Positions 10,787-21,878 are shown, numbered from the stretch's first letter. The stretch: DNA of 64,000 nucleotides from Cafeteria roenbergensis (GCA_008330645.1 VLTN01000006.1:732536-796535), one strand, 5' to 3'. A program made the numbers and translations. Notes: generated by a model not told the origin, from the sequence alone.

Positions 10787-12347
10787 ATGGCGGCCTCGGG
10801 CGCGGCCTGCCTCCTCCCCGTGGACCACCAGCCCGCAGCGCTGACCATCGAGGCGTGCGGGCTGACGATTTGCGTTCGGTGAGCGGCTCCGGCGACGGGG
10901 TAGCCTGCGTGGCCCCTTGCGCCTCGGGTTCCGCGCCGCGGAGGTTTCTGCCGCCGGCAAACGCCGCTGGCGAGAGCGTCCTCGCGCGCACCACGGCAGC
11001 GCGCACGCTGGGTGTTGGCGCGCCACTGCAAGCGGTCGCCCCGTGCTGTGCCGACTCGGGCCCGTTCGCTGGCGCAGGTCGGTGGCCGGGGTGCACACGG
11101 CGACCGCGTTTCCCAAGGACGGCATTCGGGCCTGCTTCGACATGGGGCTGGCACACGGCCGCACGCTCGGCTGCAGCGCCACCTTTGTGACGCACGGGCA
11201 CATGGACCACATCGCCGCGCTCGCCCACCACGCGGGGCTGCGCTCCATGGCCCGGCTGCCGCCCTCGGCCGTGTTCGCGCCAGCGGCGATTGCCGCCGAG
11301 CTGTCGTCGGCCGTGGCCGCTCTTGCCGCCGTCAGCGGCCCTTCGCCCGCCGGCGAGGTCCTCCCTGTGGAGTGCGGCGACGTTGTGTGGCTTCACAGCA
11401 AGCGCGTGCCCGCCCTGCAGGCTGGGGCGGGGCTGCGTGCCGACGCCCTGCCCGACGACGCGGCGCTGCGGCAGGGCGGCGAGCAGGCGAGCGCGGTCGG
11501 CGCTGCCGCTGCATCAACACCTGCATCGGCGGCTGCTGAGAGTGGTGCGGGAGCTGCTGCGGGAGCTGCTGCGGGAGCTGCCGCCGCCGCCGCCGAGCGG
11601 GAAGCTGCAATGCGCGCTCTGGTGCGAGGCCGGAGCGCGCTTGAGGGGCACAGGGGCCTTTGCGTGATGCCGATCCCAACAGTGCACAGGGTTGCCTCGC
11701 AGGGATACCTCATCGCGCGGGCGGGCAAGCAGCTCCGGGAGGACCTGCAGCAGGCCGGTCCTGAAGCTATCAAGGCTGCCAGCGCCGCCGGGGAAACCGT
11801 GACGCAGCCTACGCTAGAGATCCTGGCCGCCGTGACGGGGGACACCATTGCGGCCGGCATGCTCGCGCAGCCGGCGTTCCGATGTGCCCCGGTGCTGGTG
11901 ACCGAGTGCACTCTCACCGGGCCAGACATGGGCCCAGAGGTGGCTGCGGAGCGGGGACACACGCACGTTGCGGACCTGGCTGAGGCCTGGGCAGGGCGGC
12001 AGCTGACGGGGCGGGTGCTGGTCCTGACCCACCTGTCGACGAGGGAAGGGCCGGCGGGGCACTGCGCGCTGGTGCGGGCGGCGCTGGAGGAGGCCCTGAG
12101 CGCCAGGGGCGTGGCGTTGCGGGGCTGGCGCGTTGATGGCGGCGGCGACGCCAAGTTCGCGGCGGGAAGCGCCTTCGCGGGCGATGTTCCGGGTGTCGAC
12201 GGAGAGTACGCGCCAGGCGCCGACACGTGGCCCCCGCGCGCTTGTGCCGCTGCGGTCGGCATTCTGTGCGCCGACTGCGACGACGACGAGGCCGCCGGGT
12301 GGCGGCGGCCCGCGGTTGTTTGCGCAGCGCACGCCCACCAGCTTTGA
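10787..12347 (+). CDS. tRNase Z-like metallo-beta-lactamase (tRNA 3' processing endonuclease)
   Basis: Two exons, 10787-10878 and 11078-12347 (453 residues), joined by a 199-bp GTGAGC...GCGCAG intron that splits an Arg codon. The zinc motif HGHMDH (His70, His72, Asp74, His75) is preserved. Downstream are PTVHRVASQGYLI, the TGDT motif, ERGHTHVADLAE and VLVLTHLSTR, in the order seen in plant short-form tRNase Z proteins. A Gly/Ala-rich insert (about 60 residues) precedes PTVHRV. Family role: cleaves the 3' trailer of tRNA precursors to allow CCA addition. No targeting peptide is obvious, so a nuclear or cytosolic site is assumed. It lies head-to-head with the carboxylase gene. Confidence 0.87.
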
Positions 12348-12533
12348 CGCACTGGCAGAACGTTCGCGCGAGAGCACAGGGCAAGCGTTGCGGAGCATGT
12401 GCGCGCCGCGATCCCCCGCCGCCACGCGCGCACGCGCACTCAATCGCCCTCCGCCGCCCGAGCGGCAGAGCCGGCCACACTCCCTGCGCTGGCGTGCTGC
12501 TCAGCAGCCCAAGGGCACAGCCTGGCAGCCGCC

Positions 12534-13033
12534 ATGAACAAGTCGGGCCCGCTGACGGGCCAGCCGCAGGGGTCAACGCCCCCCATCGTCCAGGAGTACA
12601 AACTCCGCGCGCTGCGTCGTGCCCGCGCGCGCTGGCGGGGCTTTGGCATGCTGACTTGGGGCGCTTCCATCGGCCTCGGGCTGTACTTTTTCTTCACGCC
12701 GGCAGGGACCCCGAGGCAACTCATCGGCCAGGAGCACGTCCTCTCAGGGGTGAGACTGCGATGGACGCCGCCCGCGGGGCGCACCGCGGCAGCAAGCCCC
12801 TTTGCCGTTCTCGTCTTGCCGCGCGCTGGTGACCGGCCTTCGCTCCCGCCTTGCGCTGCTGTCCGCTTCTTGACGCGCAGCTGCACCGGCAGGTCCAAGC
12901 GGCCTGGGACACGATGCTGATCCGAAGCATCGGCACCGACGCGGAGGCCAAGGCCAACGAGGCCAGGGCAGCGATGGCCCAGCCCGACGCCGCCAAGCAG
13001 CCAGCGCCAGCCCCGTCGGACGAGCGGGCATGA
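12534..13033 (+). CDS. Small single-pass membrane protein, unknown
   Basis: Two exons, 12534-12749 and 12881-13033, giving 122 residues. The 131-bp intron is GTGAGA...GCGCAG in phase 0. A basic stretch (YKLRALRRARARWRG) precedes one hydrophobic segment (GMLTWGASIGLGLYFFF, about residues 37-53), followed by a short soluble tail rich in Ala and Gln. This layout is common in small inner-membrane mitochondrial assembly factors, but no family was recognised. It follows the tRNase Z gene on the same strand after 186 bp. Splicing joins two short frames that would each end prematurely, which supports the model. Confidence 0.65.
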
Positions 13034-13063
13034 GGCCACTCGGAGTGCGGGTGGGCACCAGCC

Positions 13064-13122
13064 TCTGTGTGTGTGTGTGTGCGTGCGTGTGTGTCTGTGT
13101 AGGTGTGCGTGTAGGTGGGTCG
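13064..13122. repeat. TG-rich microsatellite between convergent genes
   Basis: Imperfect TG/TGCG repeat (starting CTGTGTGTGTGTGTGTGCG) in the 257-bp gap between the small membrane protein and the NEK kinase stop codon. No gene is present in the gap. Confidence 0.85.
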
Positions 13123-13290
13123 GTGTGCTTGCCGTATTGTGCGCGTGCGCGTTTTCGTTGCGAAAAGAGCGGACTGCTGCGCGAGGAGCTTGTGCTGCTG
13201 CGCCTGCCAATCGCACTGGGGAAAGCGACGCCGCGGGCCACTCGCCGCGGCCATGGCACTGCGCGAGTCGCAGGGCGACCTTCCCTCCGC

Positions 13291-16200
13291 CTACTGCCCT
13301 TCCAGCGCCGCCAGCGTCTGCAGCAGGGGCAGGAAGTGCTCGGCGGTGCCGCTGTCGCCGTCAAGCGCAGCCGCCACAGCGGAGGTCAGCGCGGCCTCCG
13401 CATCTCCTCGCATGCGGCTCTGCTTGACGGCAGAGATTGCTCGCGAGAAAGGGGCGGGCCCAAGATAGCCCTCGAGGTAACCCCTGAGACGAGTCGCCTC
13501 CTGGGCCAGAACGGCGGCAGCTTGAGAGGGCGCGCCCGCGCCGCCGGCCATGCTCGAGGCAGACCCTGCCCCGGGCGCAGGCCCGGCAGTGCGCGGCCGA
13601 GGGTGGCCGAGAGCCGGCGGCCGGCTGCTGGTCGGAGGCGGGACGGGGGCGTGGGGCGCGGGCGCCGGCAGGGCGGACGGCCTGGTGACACCTGCCGCCC
13701 CCACCGTGGTCGCAGCGTCGCTGGCCAGCGTGTCCGCGGCGGCGGCAGCCGATGCCGGCGGGGCGCCGCTGGTGGCCGCTGCCGCCTCGGGGTGGCCTGC
13801 CACAATGGCGCGGAGCATGGCGCGAAGGCTGGGCGGGACGACGTCGCGCTTTGCCGCCGAAGGGCCGTCTCGCAGGGCCACGGGGGTGCCGAGAGGGCCG
13901 TCGCAGTCGCCGGGCGGCGAGGCGCGGTCGGGAGTTGATGGGCGAGCGCGTGCGTCGCGGCGGGGGGCTCTGCCACCCTCGCCAGCGGAACCGGAGCCCC
14001 GGCCGTACCGCGAAACTTCCCCGCCTGCCCCAGAGGCGGTGGCAGCGGAATCGAACCCGGGACCCGCCCCGTCGTCTCCGGCATCGCCCTCGTCAGCGTC
14101 GGCGTCCGCGTCTGCGTCGGCGTCCGCGTCGGCGTCGGCTTCAGCTGCAAGCCGGATGGCAGCCGCAAGGTCGTCCTCCATCTCCCCGGCATCAGCCTCG
14201 TGCATCACGACGCCGTCAACCGCTGCCTCGTCGCCCTCCTCGCCGTCCACTCCCAGCGCCGTGTCTGCGACGGCAGTGCTCACAGCCGGAGCCTCGCGAC
14301 GCCTCGGCTCACTGCCACTGCCGCTGCCGCTGTTGCTGCGGCTTTGGGTGGTGTCGCCGCTGCGTCGGGCTGCCGGCGACCCCTCCGACGCCTCGGCCCT
14401 GCGCACCGCGGTGGCACGCGTGCCGCCGGCCCTTCGCTTGCCCGAGGCTCTTGCTCGGCGGTTGAAGGCGCGAGCGGCGGCGGCCTGAAGGCTCATCCGG
14501 TGCTGGGGGGGCACATCCGCGCCGTCATCGCCGTCGCCGTCGCCGTCGCCGCCTCGGGCGCCCCCTCGCCGTGCGCGGCCCGGGCCGGCGAACTCAAGCT
14601 TCACCGGCAGCCGGGCGGACGACCCCAGGCCGCCTCGCGGGGAAGCGCCAACGTCATCCGCGTCCGCGTCCGCGTCACTGGTCGAGCGGCTGTGGGGGTT
14701 GGGCGACCGCCGGCTGGGCGACGCGTCGCCGCCGCCGCCGGTGGCGAGCTCGGATGCCGGGGTCTCCGAGCCCTCGGCCCCGGCCATGCGTCGCTGCATC
14801 TTTTCGCGAAGCGCCTTCCGCTCCGCAATGAGCTCAGCCCGCGCCGCGCGGAGGCGCTCCTCCTCCTCCTTCTGCGCCTCCTCCCGGGCCAGGGCCGCGC
14901 GGTCTCGAACGTGGCGCACGGCCTCCTCGCCGCAAAGCTCTGCCTCCTCGTCCGCGAAACGGCCGTGGTGAAGTTCGGAGTCGTAGCCGTGACCGTAGCG
15001 GTCGTAGCCGCTGCGGCCGCGCGCGTGCCGTCTGACCGCGTCTCGAGCGTCGTCGTAGCTCCTATCGGCGCCACCCTCGTCCTCGTCGGCCTCCTTCCCG
15101 CCCCCGCCTGGACCCTCAGCCTCGTCGTCCTCCGCGCCCGCGCCACCACCTGCGGCACCCCCGTCCTCACCCCGCAGGCGAGACCGCAGCCGGGCAACGT
15201 CGTCCTGCCTCTCGGCAATCGCCGCCCGCAGCAGCGCCTCCCGCCGGCGGGCCTCCTCAGCGCGCCTCGCAGCCGCGCGCGCGCGCACCTCGCTCGCCCT
15301 GCTGCCCCCCACGGCGTCGCCGCCATACGGGTCCTCTCCGCCTCCGCCGCCGCCGCGGGAACCGTGCCCCCTGCCCGCGTCCTCCTCCTCCCCCTCCGCA
15401 AACAGCTTCGCCGCCCCCCTGTCATCGTGCCGCAGCTGCTGGCGGAGCTGCCGCCGCACCTGCTGCGCCTGCCGCTGGTTGGCCTCATGCGCCTGCCGCC
15501 ACGCCGCCATCGCGGCAGCGTCCTCCTCGTCTCGGGATGCGGCGCGACCCACCCTGGGCGGCCGGCCGTACGGATCCCCCCCCACTCCGCCGCCGCCGCC
15601 GCCGCCGCCGCCTGCTCCGTACCCCATCGCCAGCGCAGCGGCCGGGACGCGGCGGTCCGCCTCAACCGCCCGCTTGTGCCTGGCAGCGGCCTCGCGCCGC
15701 TCTGCGAAGTCGTCCGCCGCCGAGTAGCCGCGCCGGTGCGCCGCCGGGCCAGGGCTTCGCTCAGGGGAGCGCATCCTCGCCGCGGCCTCGGCGGCTGCCT
15801 CGGCGCGGCGCCGGAGCGCGGCTTCCTTGGCCTCGTCGCGCCTTCGACGGGCGTCGGCTCTGCTTTGTGCCTCCCTCCTCACTGCCTCTGCCGCGCCCTC
15901 CTCCGCCTCCTCCTTCCGCCTGCGCTCCTCCTCCCGCCTCGCCCGCGCCTCGGCCTCCCTGCGGCGGCGAATGCCGTCCGCCTCCGCCTGCGCCAGCATC
16001 GCCTCCTGCCTCGCCCGCTCCTCCTCCCGCCAGGCGCGCAGCTTGTCTGCCTGGGCCGCTCGCTCCTTGGAGCGCAGGCGCAGCGCCTTGGCGTCGCGCT
16101 CGGCCTGCGCCCGCTCGTGGGCGGCCTGCGCCTGCCGCCGGCGCCGCTCCCTCTCCGCCCTGGCCAGCAGACGCACCTTCTGGCGGCGGGCCTCCTCCTC

Positions 16201-17728
16201 GGCGCGCGCCTGGGCATCCGCCGCCTGGCGGGCGCGGGCGGCAGCCTCGTTCGCGTTCGCCCTGGCCACGTCTGCGGCCGTGCCGGGGCCGGCACCGCCG
16301 CCTGCATCGGCGAGCGCGGCTGGCGCCCGCGGGAGCACCGTGTCGGCCGCTGCCGTCGCGCTCAGCGTCTGCCCGACGTCCCTCGATCGCAGAGACTGCT
16401 GCAGCCGCTCCATCCTCTCCAGGACGACGGGGAAGCGAAGCAGGTCCCGCACGGAGGGCCGCCGCTCCGGGTTGGTCTGCAGCATGGCGTGAACGAGCTC
16501 GCGAGTCCCCGCCGAGTAGGCGGCCGGCGGCCTCGCGAACGACCCGCGAAGGATCTTGGACACGAGGGCGGGCAGGCTCTGGGCCATGAACGGGGGGCGG
16601 AGGGTCAGCATCTCGTACATGACGCAGCCTAGGCTCCAGATGTCCGTTGCGCGGCCGTACGGCTTCTCCTGGCAGATTTCCGGGCTGAGGTAGAGGGGGG
16701 TGCCAATCTGCGTGCGCGCCATGGCCGCAGAGGTGGCCAGCTTGGCAGCGATGCCAAAGTCACCGAGCTTGACGATGCCTCTGCGGGGGGGGGGGGGGGA
16801 TAAGGCGGCCAGAGCGAGGCGGAGGGGGCTAGGGGGGCAGCGAGCAGCGGGGAGTACAGCCACGAGCGGGCGGCCGCCGCCGGGGCGCGTCTGGCCGATG
16901 CCGCGCGCTGGGGCGCACTCTCTGCCGGCGCCTCGCTGCCGGCCTTGCAAAGGGTCCGTGCTGTGCGGGTGCGCGAGTGTGCGTGCGTGCATGCAGGCCA
17001 GCTGGCGGGCTGGCAGTAGCGCTGGCGGGCTGGCAGGAACGCTGGCGGGCGTGGTGGGCTCACCGCTGCGTAAGGAAGACGTTCTGGCTCTTGATGTCTC
17101 TGTGGACGATGCGCCGGTCGTGCAGGTGGCGCAGCGCCAGCAGGAGCTGGACGAACAGGCCGAGCGCGTGCTCCTCGTCCAGGCCGGTTCCGCCGCGCGC
17201 TTGCTGGCCCGCTTCGCTGTTCTTGAGCAGGCCCGCAAGGTCGCCGCCGTCTGCAAACTCCATCACGATGCACAAGGTCCGGCCGCCGCCGTCGACGAAG
17301 GCGTCCTCGAACGCCACGATGTTTGGGTGGCTCAGCTCCTTGAGAAAGGCCACCTCTCTCTGCGCGTCCGCGCGCTCCTTGGCGCCCATGGAGGCCAGCG
17401 AGACCTCCTTCACCACCAGCTTCTTGCTGGGGTCGGAGCGCCGCGACACCAGAACGGCGGCCCCATACCCGCCCCTGCCAAGGACCTTGATCTGCGCGGA
17501 TCAGCGCCGCATGCATGTCGCAAAGGCTCGGTCGCTCGCCGCCCGCGCACAAGGCTGCCGGTGCAGCACCCTCCTGGCCAGCAGTTCGCGCTGCGTCGAA
17601 GTCACGCGCCTGCGCTCCGCCCGCGAGGACTGGCGCCCCCCAGCGGGCATGTTCCCGGGGCGGGCCGGGAGCCGGGCGCGGGCCAAGGCAGTTTCTGACA
17701 CGGAGCTCACCCGCTTGTAGGCGTCCAT
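13291..17728 (-). CDS. NEK (NIMA-related) serine/threonine protein kinase with long coiled-coil tail
   Basis: Three exons: 17711-17728 (MDAYKR), 17064-17491 and 13291-16780, giving 1311 residues. Introns of 219 and 283 bp are both GTGAGC...GCAG; the second has a long pyrimidine tract before its acceptor. The kinase domain is at the N-terminus: GRGGYG loop, Lys34 in VVKEVSL, catalytic Asp138 in HRDIKSQN, Asp156 of DFG, then IGTPLYLSPEIC and SDIWSLGCV-like TDIWSLGCVMYEM. This activation segment and the N-terminal position match the NEK1/NEK5 group, which acts in cilia, centrosomes and cell-cycle control. The remaining 1000 residues are Arg/Glu/Ala coiled coil, then disordered acidic sequence with an Ala-Asp dipeptide run. 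The last 60 residues (GYLEGYLGPAPFSRAIS) form a conserved-looking helical end also seen in NEK1-like proteins. Several large frames on the other strand are shadows. Confidence 0.9.
14095..14139. repeat. GCGTCG/GCGTCC hexamer repeat in coding sequence
   Basis: Imperfect hexamer array in the NEK kinase tail, encoding alternating Ala and Asp on the minus strand. The six-base unit keeps the frame. Confidence 0.85.
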
Positions 17729-18277
17729 GCCGCCGCCCCCTCCTCCGCGGCAGCTGTGCCCGGAGCCTCCTCGGGGTCGCGCTCAGCGGGGGGCGTCCAG
17801 GGGCTCTGGCCCCGGCCCAGGGAGCGCGTGCGGGCCTGCTCAGACGCGTCGGCAGGTTTCCACCTCCAGCGCGGCAGCTCTGCTTGAGTTGTGCCCCGAA
17901 TACCATCGCAGAATCACGGGATTTGCTCGCGAGCAGCGGAGCAGGGGCCCTCTCGGGAGCGGGGCGGTCGGGAGCGCTCACGAGCGTTGCTATGCTGCAA
18001 GAGGGGTCCGCTGTCGGCCTGCATCCGCCCGCGCTGCGCGCAACCGCGCCCCACAGCCGCGCGTTCCGGAGGGACAGCTCTGCTGGCTATCCGCGAGGCA
18101 CGACTCTGGGCGGCAATCGCCGCTGCCACACGGCGAGCCACCCATCGCCGTGCACGTCCCCGCCCGCGCAAGCGCAAGCGCGGGAGCCCGTTGCGCTGAG
18201 CCCATCGGCGCGTTCAGCAGACGCCGTCCTGCCTCGCTCCGTGACGAGTTTCCTGCGCGGCAGCCAGAACACTTGCA
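17729..18277. promoter_or_regulatory. Divergent 5' region of NEK kinase and glycerol kinase genes
   Basis: 549 bp between divergent start codons. Open frames cross it on both strands, but none has recognisable protein content. I see no specific element in it. Confidence 0.4.
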
Positions 18278-20068
18278 ATGGCCGCAACGAGCTCCAAGAG
18301 CTCCGGCGGCAGCGGTGGCAAGCGCCGGCTGGTGGGCGCGATTGACCAGGGCACGACCAGCACCCGCTTCATCGTGTTCGACGACGAAGGGGCCATCGTG
18401 AGCGTGGATCAGATGGAGCACGAGCAGATCACCACGACGGACGGATTCGTGGAACACGACGCCGAGACCATCTGGAAGAACACGTGCACGGTGATCGAGG
18501 GCGCGCTGCGCAAAGAGGGGATCAGCGGCGACGACATCGAGGCCATCGGGATCACCAACCAGCGCGAGACCGTCCTCATCTGGGACCGGGTGTCCGGCAA
18601 GCCGCTGTACAACGCCATCGTGTGGATGGACTCCCGCGGCGCCCCGAACTGCGACGCCGTGGCCGCCAAGGTGGGCGGCGTGGACGGCCTGCGGGAGCGC
18701 ACAGGCCTCCCCCTGGCGCCCTACTTCTCCGCCTCCAAGCTGGCGTGGCTGCTCGAGCACGTGGAAGGCGTGCGCGCAGCCGTGGAGAGCGGGGAGGCGA
18801 TGGCCGGCACCATCGACACCTGGCTCGTGTGGAAGCTCACGGGCGGTACCGACGGCGGCATCCACGTAACGGACGTCACCAACGCGAGCCGCACGCTGCT
18901 CATGGACCTCAAGACGCTCGCATGGGACGAGGAGCTCTGCCGGATGTTTGGGCTGCCGGCCGAGGCCGCCGGGTCCCTCGGCACCCTTCCCCGCATCTGC
19001 TCCTCCTCCGAGGTGTACGGCCACGTGGCCACCGGCGCGCTGCGAGGCGTGGCCATCGCGGGGATCCTGGGCGACCAGCAGGCCGCGCTGTTCGGCCAGG
19101 CGTGTTTCCGCGAGGGCCAGGTGAAGAGCACGTACGGGACGGGCTGCTTCATGCTGCAGAACACGGGCGGGACGCCCGTGCGCTCCTCCCACAAGCTGCT
19201 CACCACTGTGGCGTACCAGCTGACAGGGCCCGGCGGCGAGCGTCAGCCCCCCGTGTACGCCCTCGAGGGGAGCGTCGCGCAGGCGGGCAGCGTGGTGCAG
19301 TGGCTGCGCGACAAGATGCGCCTCATTGAGCACGCGTCCGAAACCGAGGAGGCCGCAGCCAGCGTGGCGGACAGCGGAGGCCTCTTCCTGGTGCCGGCGT
19401 TCAGCGGGCTGCTGGCCCCGCACTGGGACGCCACGGCCCGCGGCGTCCTCGTGGGCATCACCGCCGCCGCCTCCCGCGAGCACGTGATTCGCGCCGCGCT
19501 GGAGAGCGTGTGCTTCCAGTCGGCAGAGCTGCTGGACTGCATGGAGAGGGACAGCGGTCTGGACCCCGGGGCCACGCGGGAGGGGGCGCGCGGAGAGGTG
19601 CGGGTCGATGGCGGCATGTCCGCCAACAAGCTGCTCCTGCAGATGCAAGCCGACCTGTTCGGCTGCGCGGTGGTTCGCCCTCAGGTGATCGAGACCACGG
19701 CGCTCGGAGCGGCCTACGCGGCTGGCCTGGCCGTGGGGGTGTGGTCTGGCGTGGAGGATCTGGAGCGCCAGTGGGGCGTGGGCGCGCGCGTGCAGCCGCA
19801 CTCGGACAAGGCCCAGCGTGCGGAGCGCATGGCACGCTGGGGGCGGGCGGTGGAGCGCTCCAAGGGCTGGACCAGCGAGGAGGCGCGGGCGGCCAGAGGG
19901 GTGCTGGCGGCCACCCGCCAGGCGGTGCAGCAGGCCGCAGGGGCGGTCGTGGAGGCTGCGCATGCGCGTCCGGCTGCCGTGGTCGGGGGCGTGGGGCTCG
20001 GAATCGCACTTGCGTTGTCCGCGGGCGCGCTTGCCGCCGGCATCGCCATCGGCCGCGCCTGGCGCTGA
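18278..20068 (+). CDS. Glycerol kinase with C-terminal membrane anchor
   Basis: Single exon, 596 residues. Phosphorylates glycerol to glycerol-3-phosphate with ATP, the entry step for glycerol use. FGGY-family landmarks: AIDQGTTSTRFIVFD, GITNQRETVLIWD, NAIVWMDSRG, NASRTLLMDL, GILGDQQAALFGQ, STYGTGCFML, GLLAPHWDATARG and the C-terminal signature region VDGGMSANKLLLQMQADLFG with ETTALGAAYAAGL. Bacterial enzymes are about 500 residues. The extra 70-odd residues here contain a basic stretch and a Gly/Ala/Leu/Ile hydrophobic segment at about residues 567-591, followed by only a few residues ending GRAWR. That is the layout of a tail anchor; some animal glycerol kinases are held on the outer mitochondrial membrane this way. 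Enzyme identity is firm; the membrane placement is inference. Confidence 0.95.
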   Translation: MAATSSKSSGGSGGKRRLVGAIDQGTTSTRFIVFDDEGAIVSVDQMEHEQITTTDGFVEHDAETIWKNTCTVIEGALRKEGISGDDIEAIGITNQRETVLIWDRVSGKPLYNAIVWMDSRGAPNCDAVAAKVGGVDGLRERTGLPLAPYFSASKLAWLLEHVEGVRAAVESGEAMAGTIDTWLVWKLTGGTDGGIHVTDVTNASRTLLMDLKTLAWDEELCRMFGLPAEAAGSLGTLPRICSSSEVYGHVATGALRGVAIAGILGDQQAALFGQACFREGQVKSTYGTGCFMLQNTGGTPVRSSHKLLTTVAYQLTGPGGERQPPVYALEGSVAQAGSVVQWLRDKMRLIEHASETEEAAASVADSGGLFLVPAFSGLLAPHWDATARGVLVGITAAASREHVIRAALESVCFQSAELLDCMERDSGLDPGATREGARGEVRVDGGMSANKLLLQMQADLFGCAVVRPQVIETTALGAAYAAGLAVGVWSGVEDLERQWGVGARVQPHSDKAQRAERMARWGRAVERSKGWTSEEARAARGVLAATRQAVQQAAGAVVEAAHARPAAVVGGVGLGIALALSAGALAAGIAIGRAWR

Positions 20069-20614
20069 CCGCGGTGACGCTACTGCTGCTGGCACTCCGC
20101 CCCTGCGCCGGGCACGCTCTCGCGGCAGCGGTTTTGCTTTGTGCGTATTTGCTCGCGGAACGCCGGTTTGGGCCGCTGTCGGAGTGGTCGGGCGGCTTGA
20201 CCTTTCGCTGGTTCGTGGGCGCGCGCACACGCATGTGCCCCACACGAACATGCGCGCTGGGGTGGAGAGGGGATTGGCCTGGTCTGTCGCGCGAACATTT
20301 CCTGAAGGAGTGCCGCGCGCAGTGTGAGAGGCAGGGCGCCGAGCCGCCGCTGCAAGCGAGAGCAAATGGCATTGAGAACCCGGGGCGTCACAGCACGCTC
20401 CTTGCCAATGCACGGTGCTTCCAAGTCGGCAAGCACACACACACACACACACACACACACGAATAAACCCATACTTGGAGAGAGAGAGAGAGAGAGATTG
20501 GCGGACGCAACCCCCCCCCCCCTCTTCCCGCGCGCGCACGCCGTGGCATTTGCACGCACACACACGACGCTGCGCTCGGTCCGGCCAACGGCCCGCGTGG
20601 CAGGCATCCACGCC
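20069..20614. other. Convergent intergenic region between glycerol kinase and Tim22 genes
   Basis: 546 bp holding both 3' ends. It contains an AATAAA hexamer at 20462-20467 on the plus strand, placed as a polyadenylation signal for the glycerol kinase gene would be, and a cluster of simple repeats listed separately. No gene was seen. Confidence 0.55.
20433..20522. repeat. Microsatellite cluster: CA, GA and C runs
   Basis: About 14 CA dinucleotides (20433-20460), then about ten GA dinucleotides (20477-20498), then a run of 14 C (20509-20522), within 90 bp. All lie in the shared 3' region of convergent genes. Confidence 0.95.
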
Positions 20615-21679
20615 TCACCTCTCCGCTTCCGCGCCCTCCTCCTCGGGCGGCTGCATGGCGAAGGGGTTGCCCCCGCCGCCGGAGTGCATGAACTGCTCGA
20701 TCACGAATGAGAAGGCCGCGAAGCCGGCGCAGCCGCCCAGGATCGCCACAGGGCCCTGGTTGTACGCGAGCGCGCCCCCCGTGATACAGCCCGCGAAGAC
20801 GGGGTTCTTGATGTCGTGGCGGCCCCGCGCCGACGCGAGGTAGCACTCCACGGTGGAGTAGATGGAGCCCACGACAGCAAAGTTTCGGGCCCAGCTGATG
20901 GACTTGGACTTGATCAGGACGACCATCTCGCGGAAGGCCTCCCTGGCGGAGAGCTTGGTCGGGTCGGACATGCCTGGCTCGGGGGAGTGGCCGGACACCT
21001 GCCAGCTCCCAATCAGCACGCCCATGCCCGCACCCAGCACTCCGCCGGCGACGAAGGAGATGACGCCGCGAGCGATGCAATGGTTCATCAGCTCGCTCAG
21101 GTCAATAGACGGCTTCACTGGCCGGGGAACATGTTGCAACAGCGTTGGGATGACGGGCACCATGGGCGCAGACGCGCGGGTCCATCCAAAGGGGGTCGCG
21201 CGGGCTGCTGCATCCGCGGCTGCGACGGCATCGGCGTCCGAGCTGCCCGCGGCGCTTTGCGGAGCCGACGGCTGGTTCGCCGGGCTCGCTGCCATGACCA
21301 CGGGGATCGACGACGGGCGCCGGAACGGTGACGGGTCGGCTCGCGCGGCGTACGGCAGCCACGCCGCGCGACGAGCGCTGGCCGGATGGCTGTTCAGCCA
21401 CGCACGCGCCCGTTCTTGCGGCGATGCGTCAGCAGCCAGTGCCGCACTGCCCGACGAGTGCTGCTCCCCGCCGCCCGAGCAGCCCGCGGGCACCGCCGGG
21501 GCCTGCGCAGCTCTCGCGGCGCGGCGCGCGGGCGCACGGCCGGCCGGCGCTGCAGGGGAACTGCTCGCCGAGCCTCCCGACGGCTCGAAGGGCTCCCCGA
21601 GTCTGTTCCTGAGCCACACACGCCTGGCGGCGTACCACGGCGTGGTCACCATGTCCATCGCCGCGTCCGCCACGCTCAT
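20615..21679 (-). CDS. TIM22: Mitochondrial inner-membrane translocase subunit Tim22
   Basis: Single exon from ATG at 21679, 354 residues. Tim22 forms the channel of the carrier translocase, which inserts multispanning metabolite carriers into the inner membrane. The C-terminal 160 residues carry the Tim17/22/23 fold: LMNHCIARGVISFVAGGVLG, ARNFAVVGSIYSTVEC, NPVFAGCITGGALAY and GCAGFAAFSFVIEQ, with the GG and GxxxG patterns that pack its four helices. The spacing and the phrase GCITGGAL fit Tim22 better than Tim17 or Tim23. The N-terminal 195 residues are an extra Ala/Pro/Ser-rich extension; human Tim22 is only about 194 residues in total. An in-frame ATG at 21160 or so (MVPVIPTLLQ) could give a shorter form. 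I chose 21679 because sequence from there on stays protein-like and upstream codons do not. Confidence 0.88.
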   Translation of the reverse strand: MSVADAAMDMVTTPWYAARRVWLRNRLGEPFEPSGGSASSSPAAPAGRAPARRAARAAQAPAVPAGCSGGGEQHSSGSAALAADASPQERARAWLNSHPASARRAAWLPYAARADPSPFRRPSSIPVVMAASPANQPSAPQSAAGSSDADAVAAADAAARATPFGWTRASAPMVPVIPTLLQHVPRPVKPSIDLSELMNHCIARGVISFVAGGVLGAGMGVLIGSWQVSGHSPEPGMSDPTKLSAREAFREMVVLIKSKSISWARNFAVVGSIYSTVECYLASARGRHDIKNPVFAGCITGGALAYNQGPVAILGGCAGFAAFSFVIEQFMHSGGGGNPFAMQPPEEEGAEAER

Positions 21680-21878
21680 CCTGCTTCCAGCGTGCCGCAA
21701 CACGACGCTGTCGCGATGACGCCTCGTTCTTCGGAGCCGGCAGAGCAGCCTAGTTGGGGCTGAATTGAAGGCGCCCATTTCCTGCGCGCAAGTGTTGTGA
21801 GTTTTTTGCCCGCATGCGCGCCACTTGCGGCTGGGACGCAGGCCGCGGGGCTGCCTTCGCGGCTTGGTTCGGCCGACC

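Noticed and set aside
14200-16632. Open frame of 810 codons opposite the NEK kinase gene
   Set aside because: Antisense shadow of the coiled-coil tail; no domain or plausible composition.
17990-20611. Open frame of 873 codons opposite glycerol kinase
   Set aside because: Antisense to a highly conserved enzyme; composition is His/Arg/Ala-rich without motifs.
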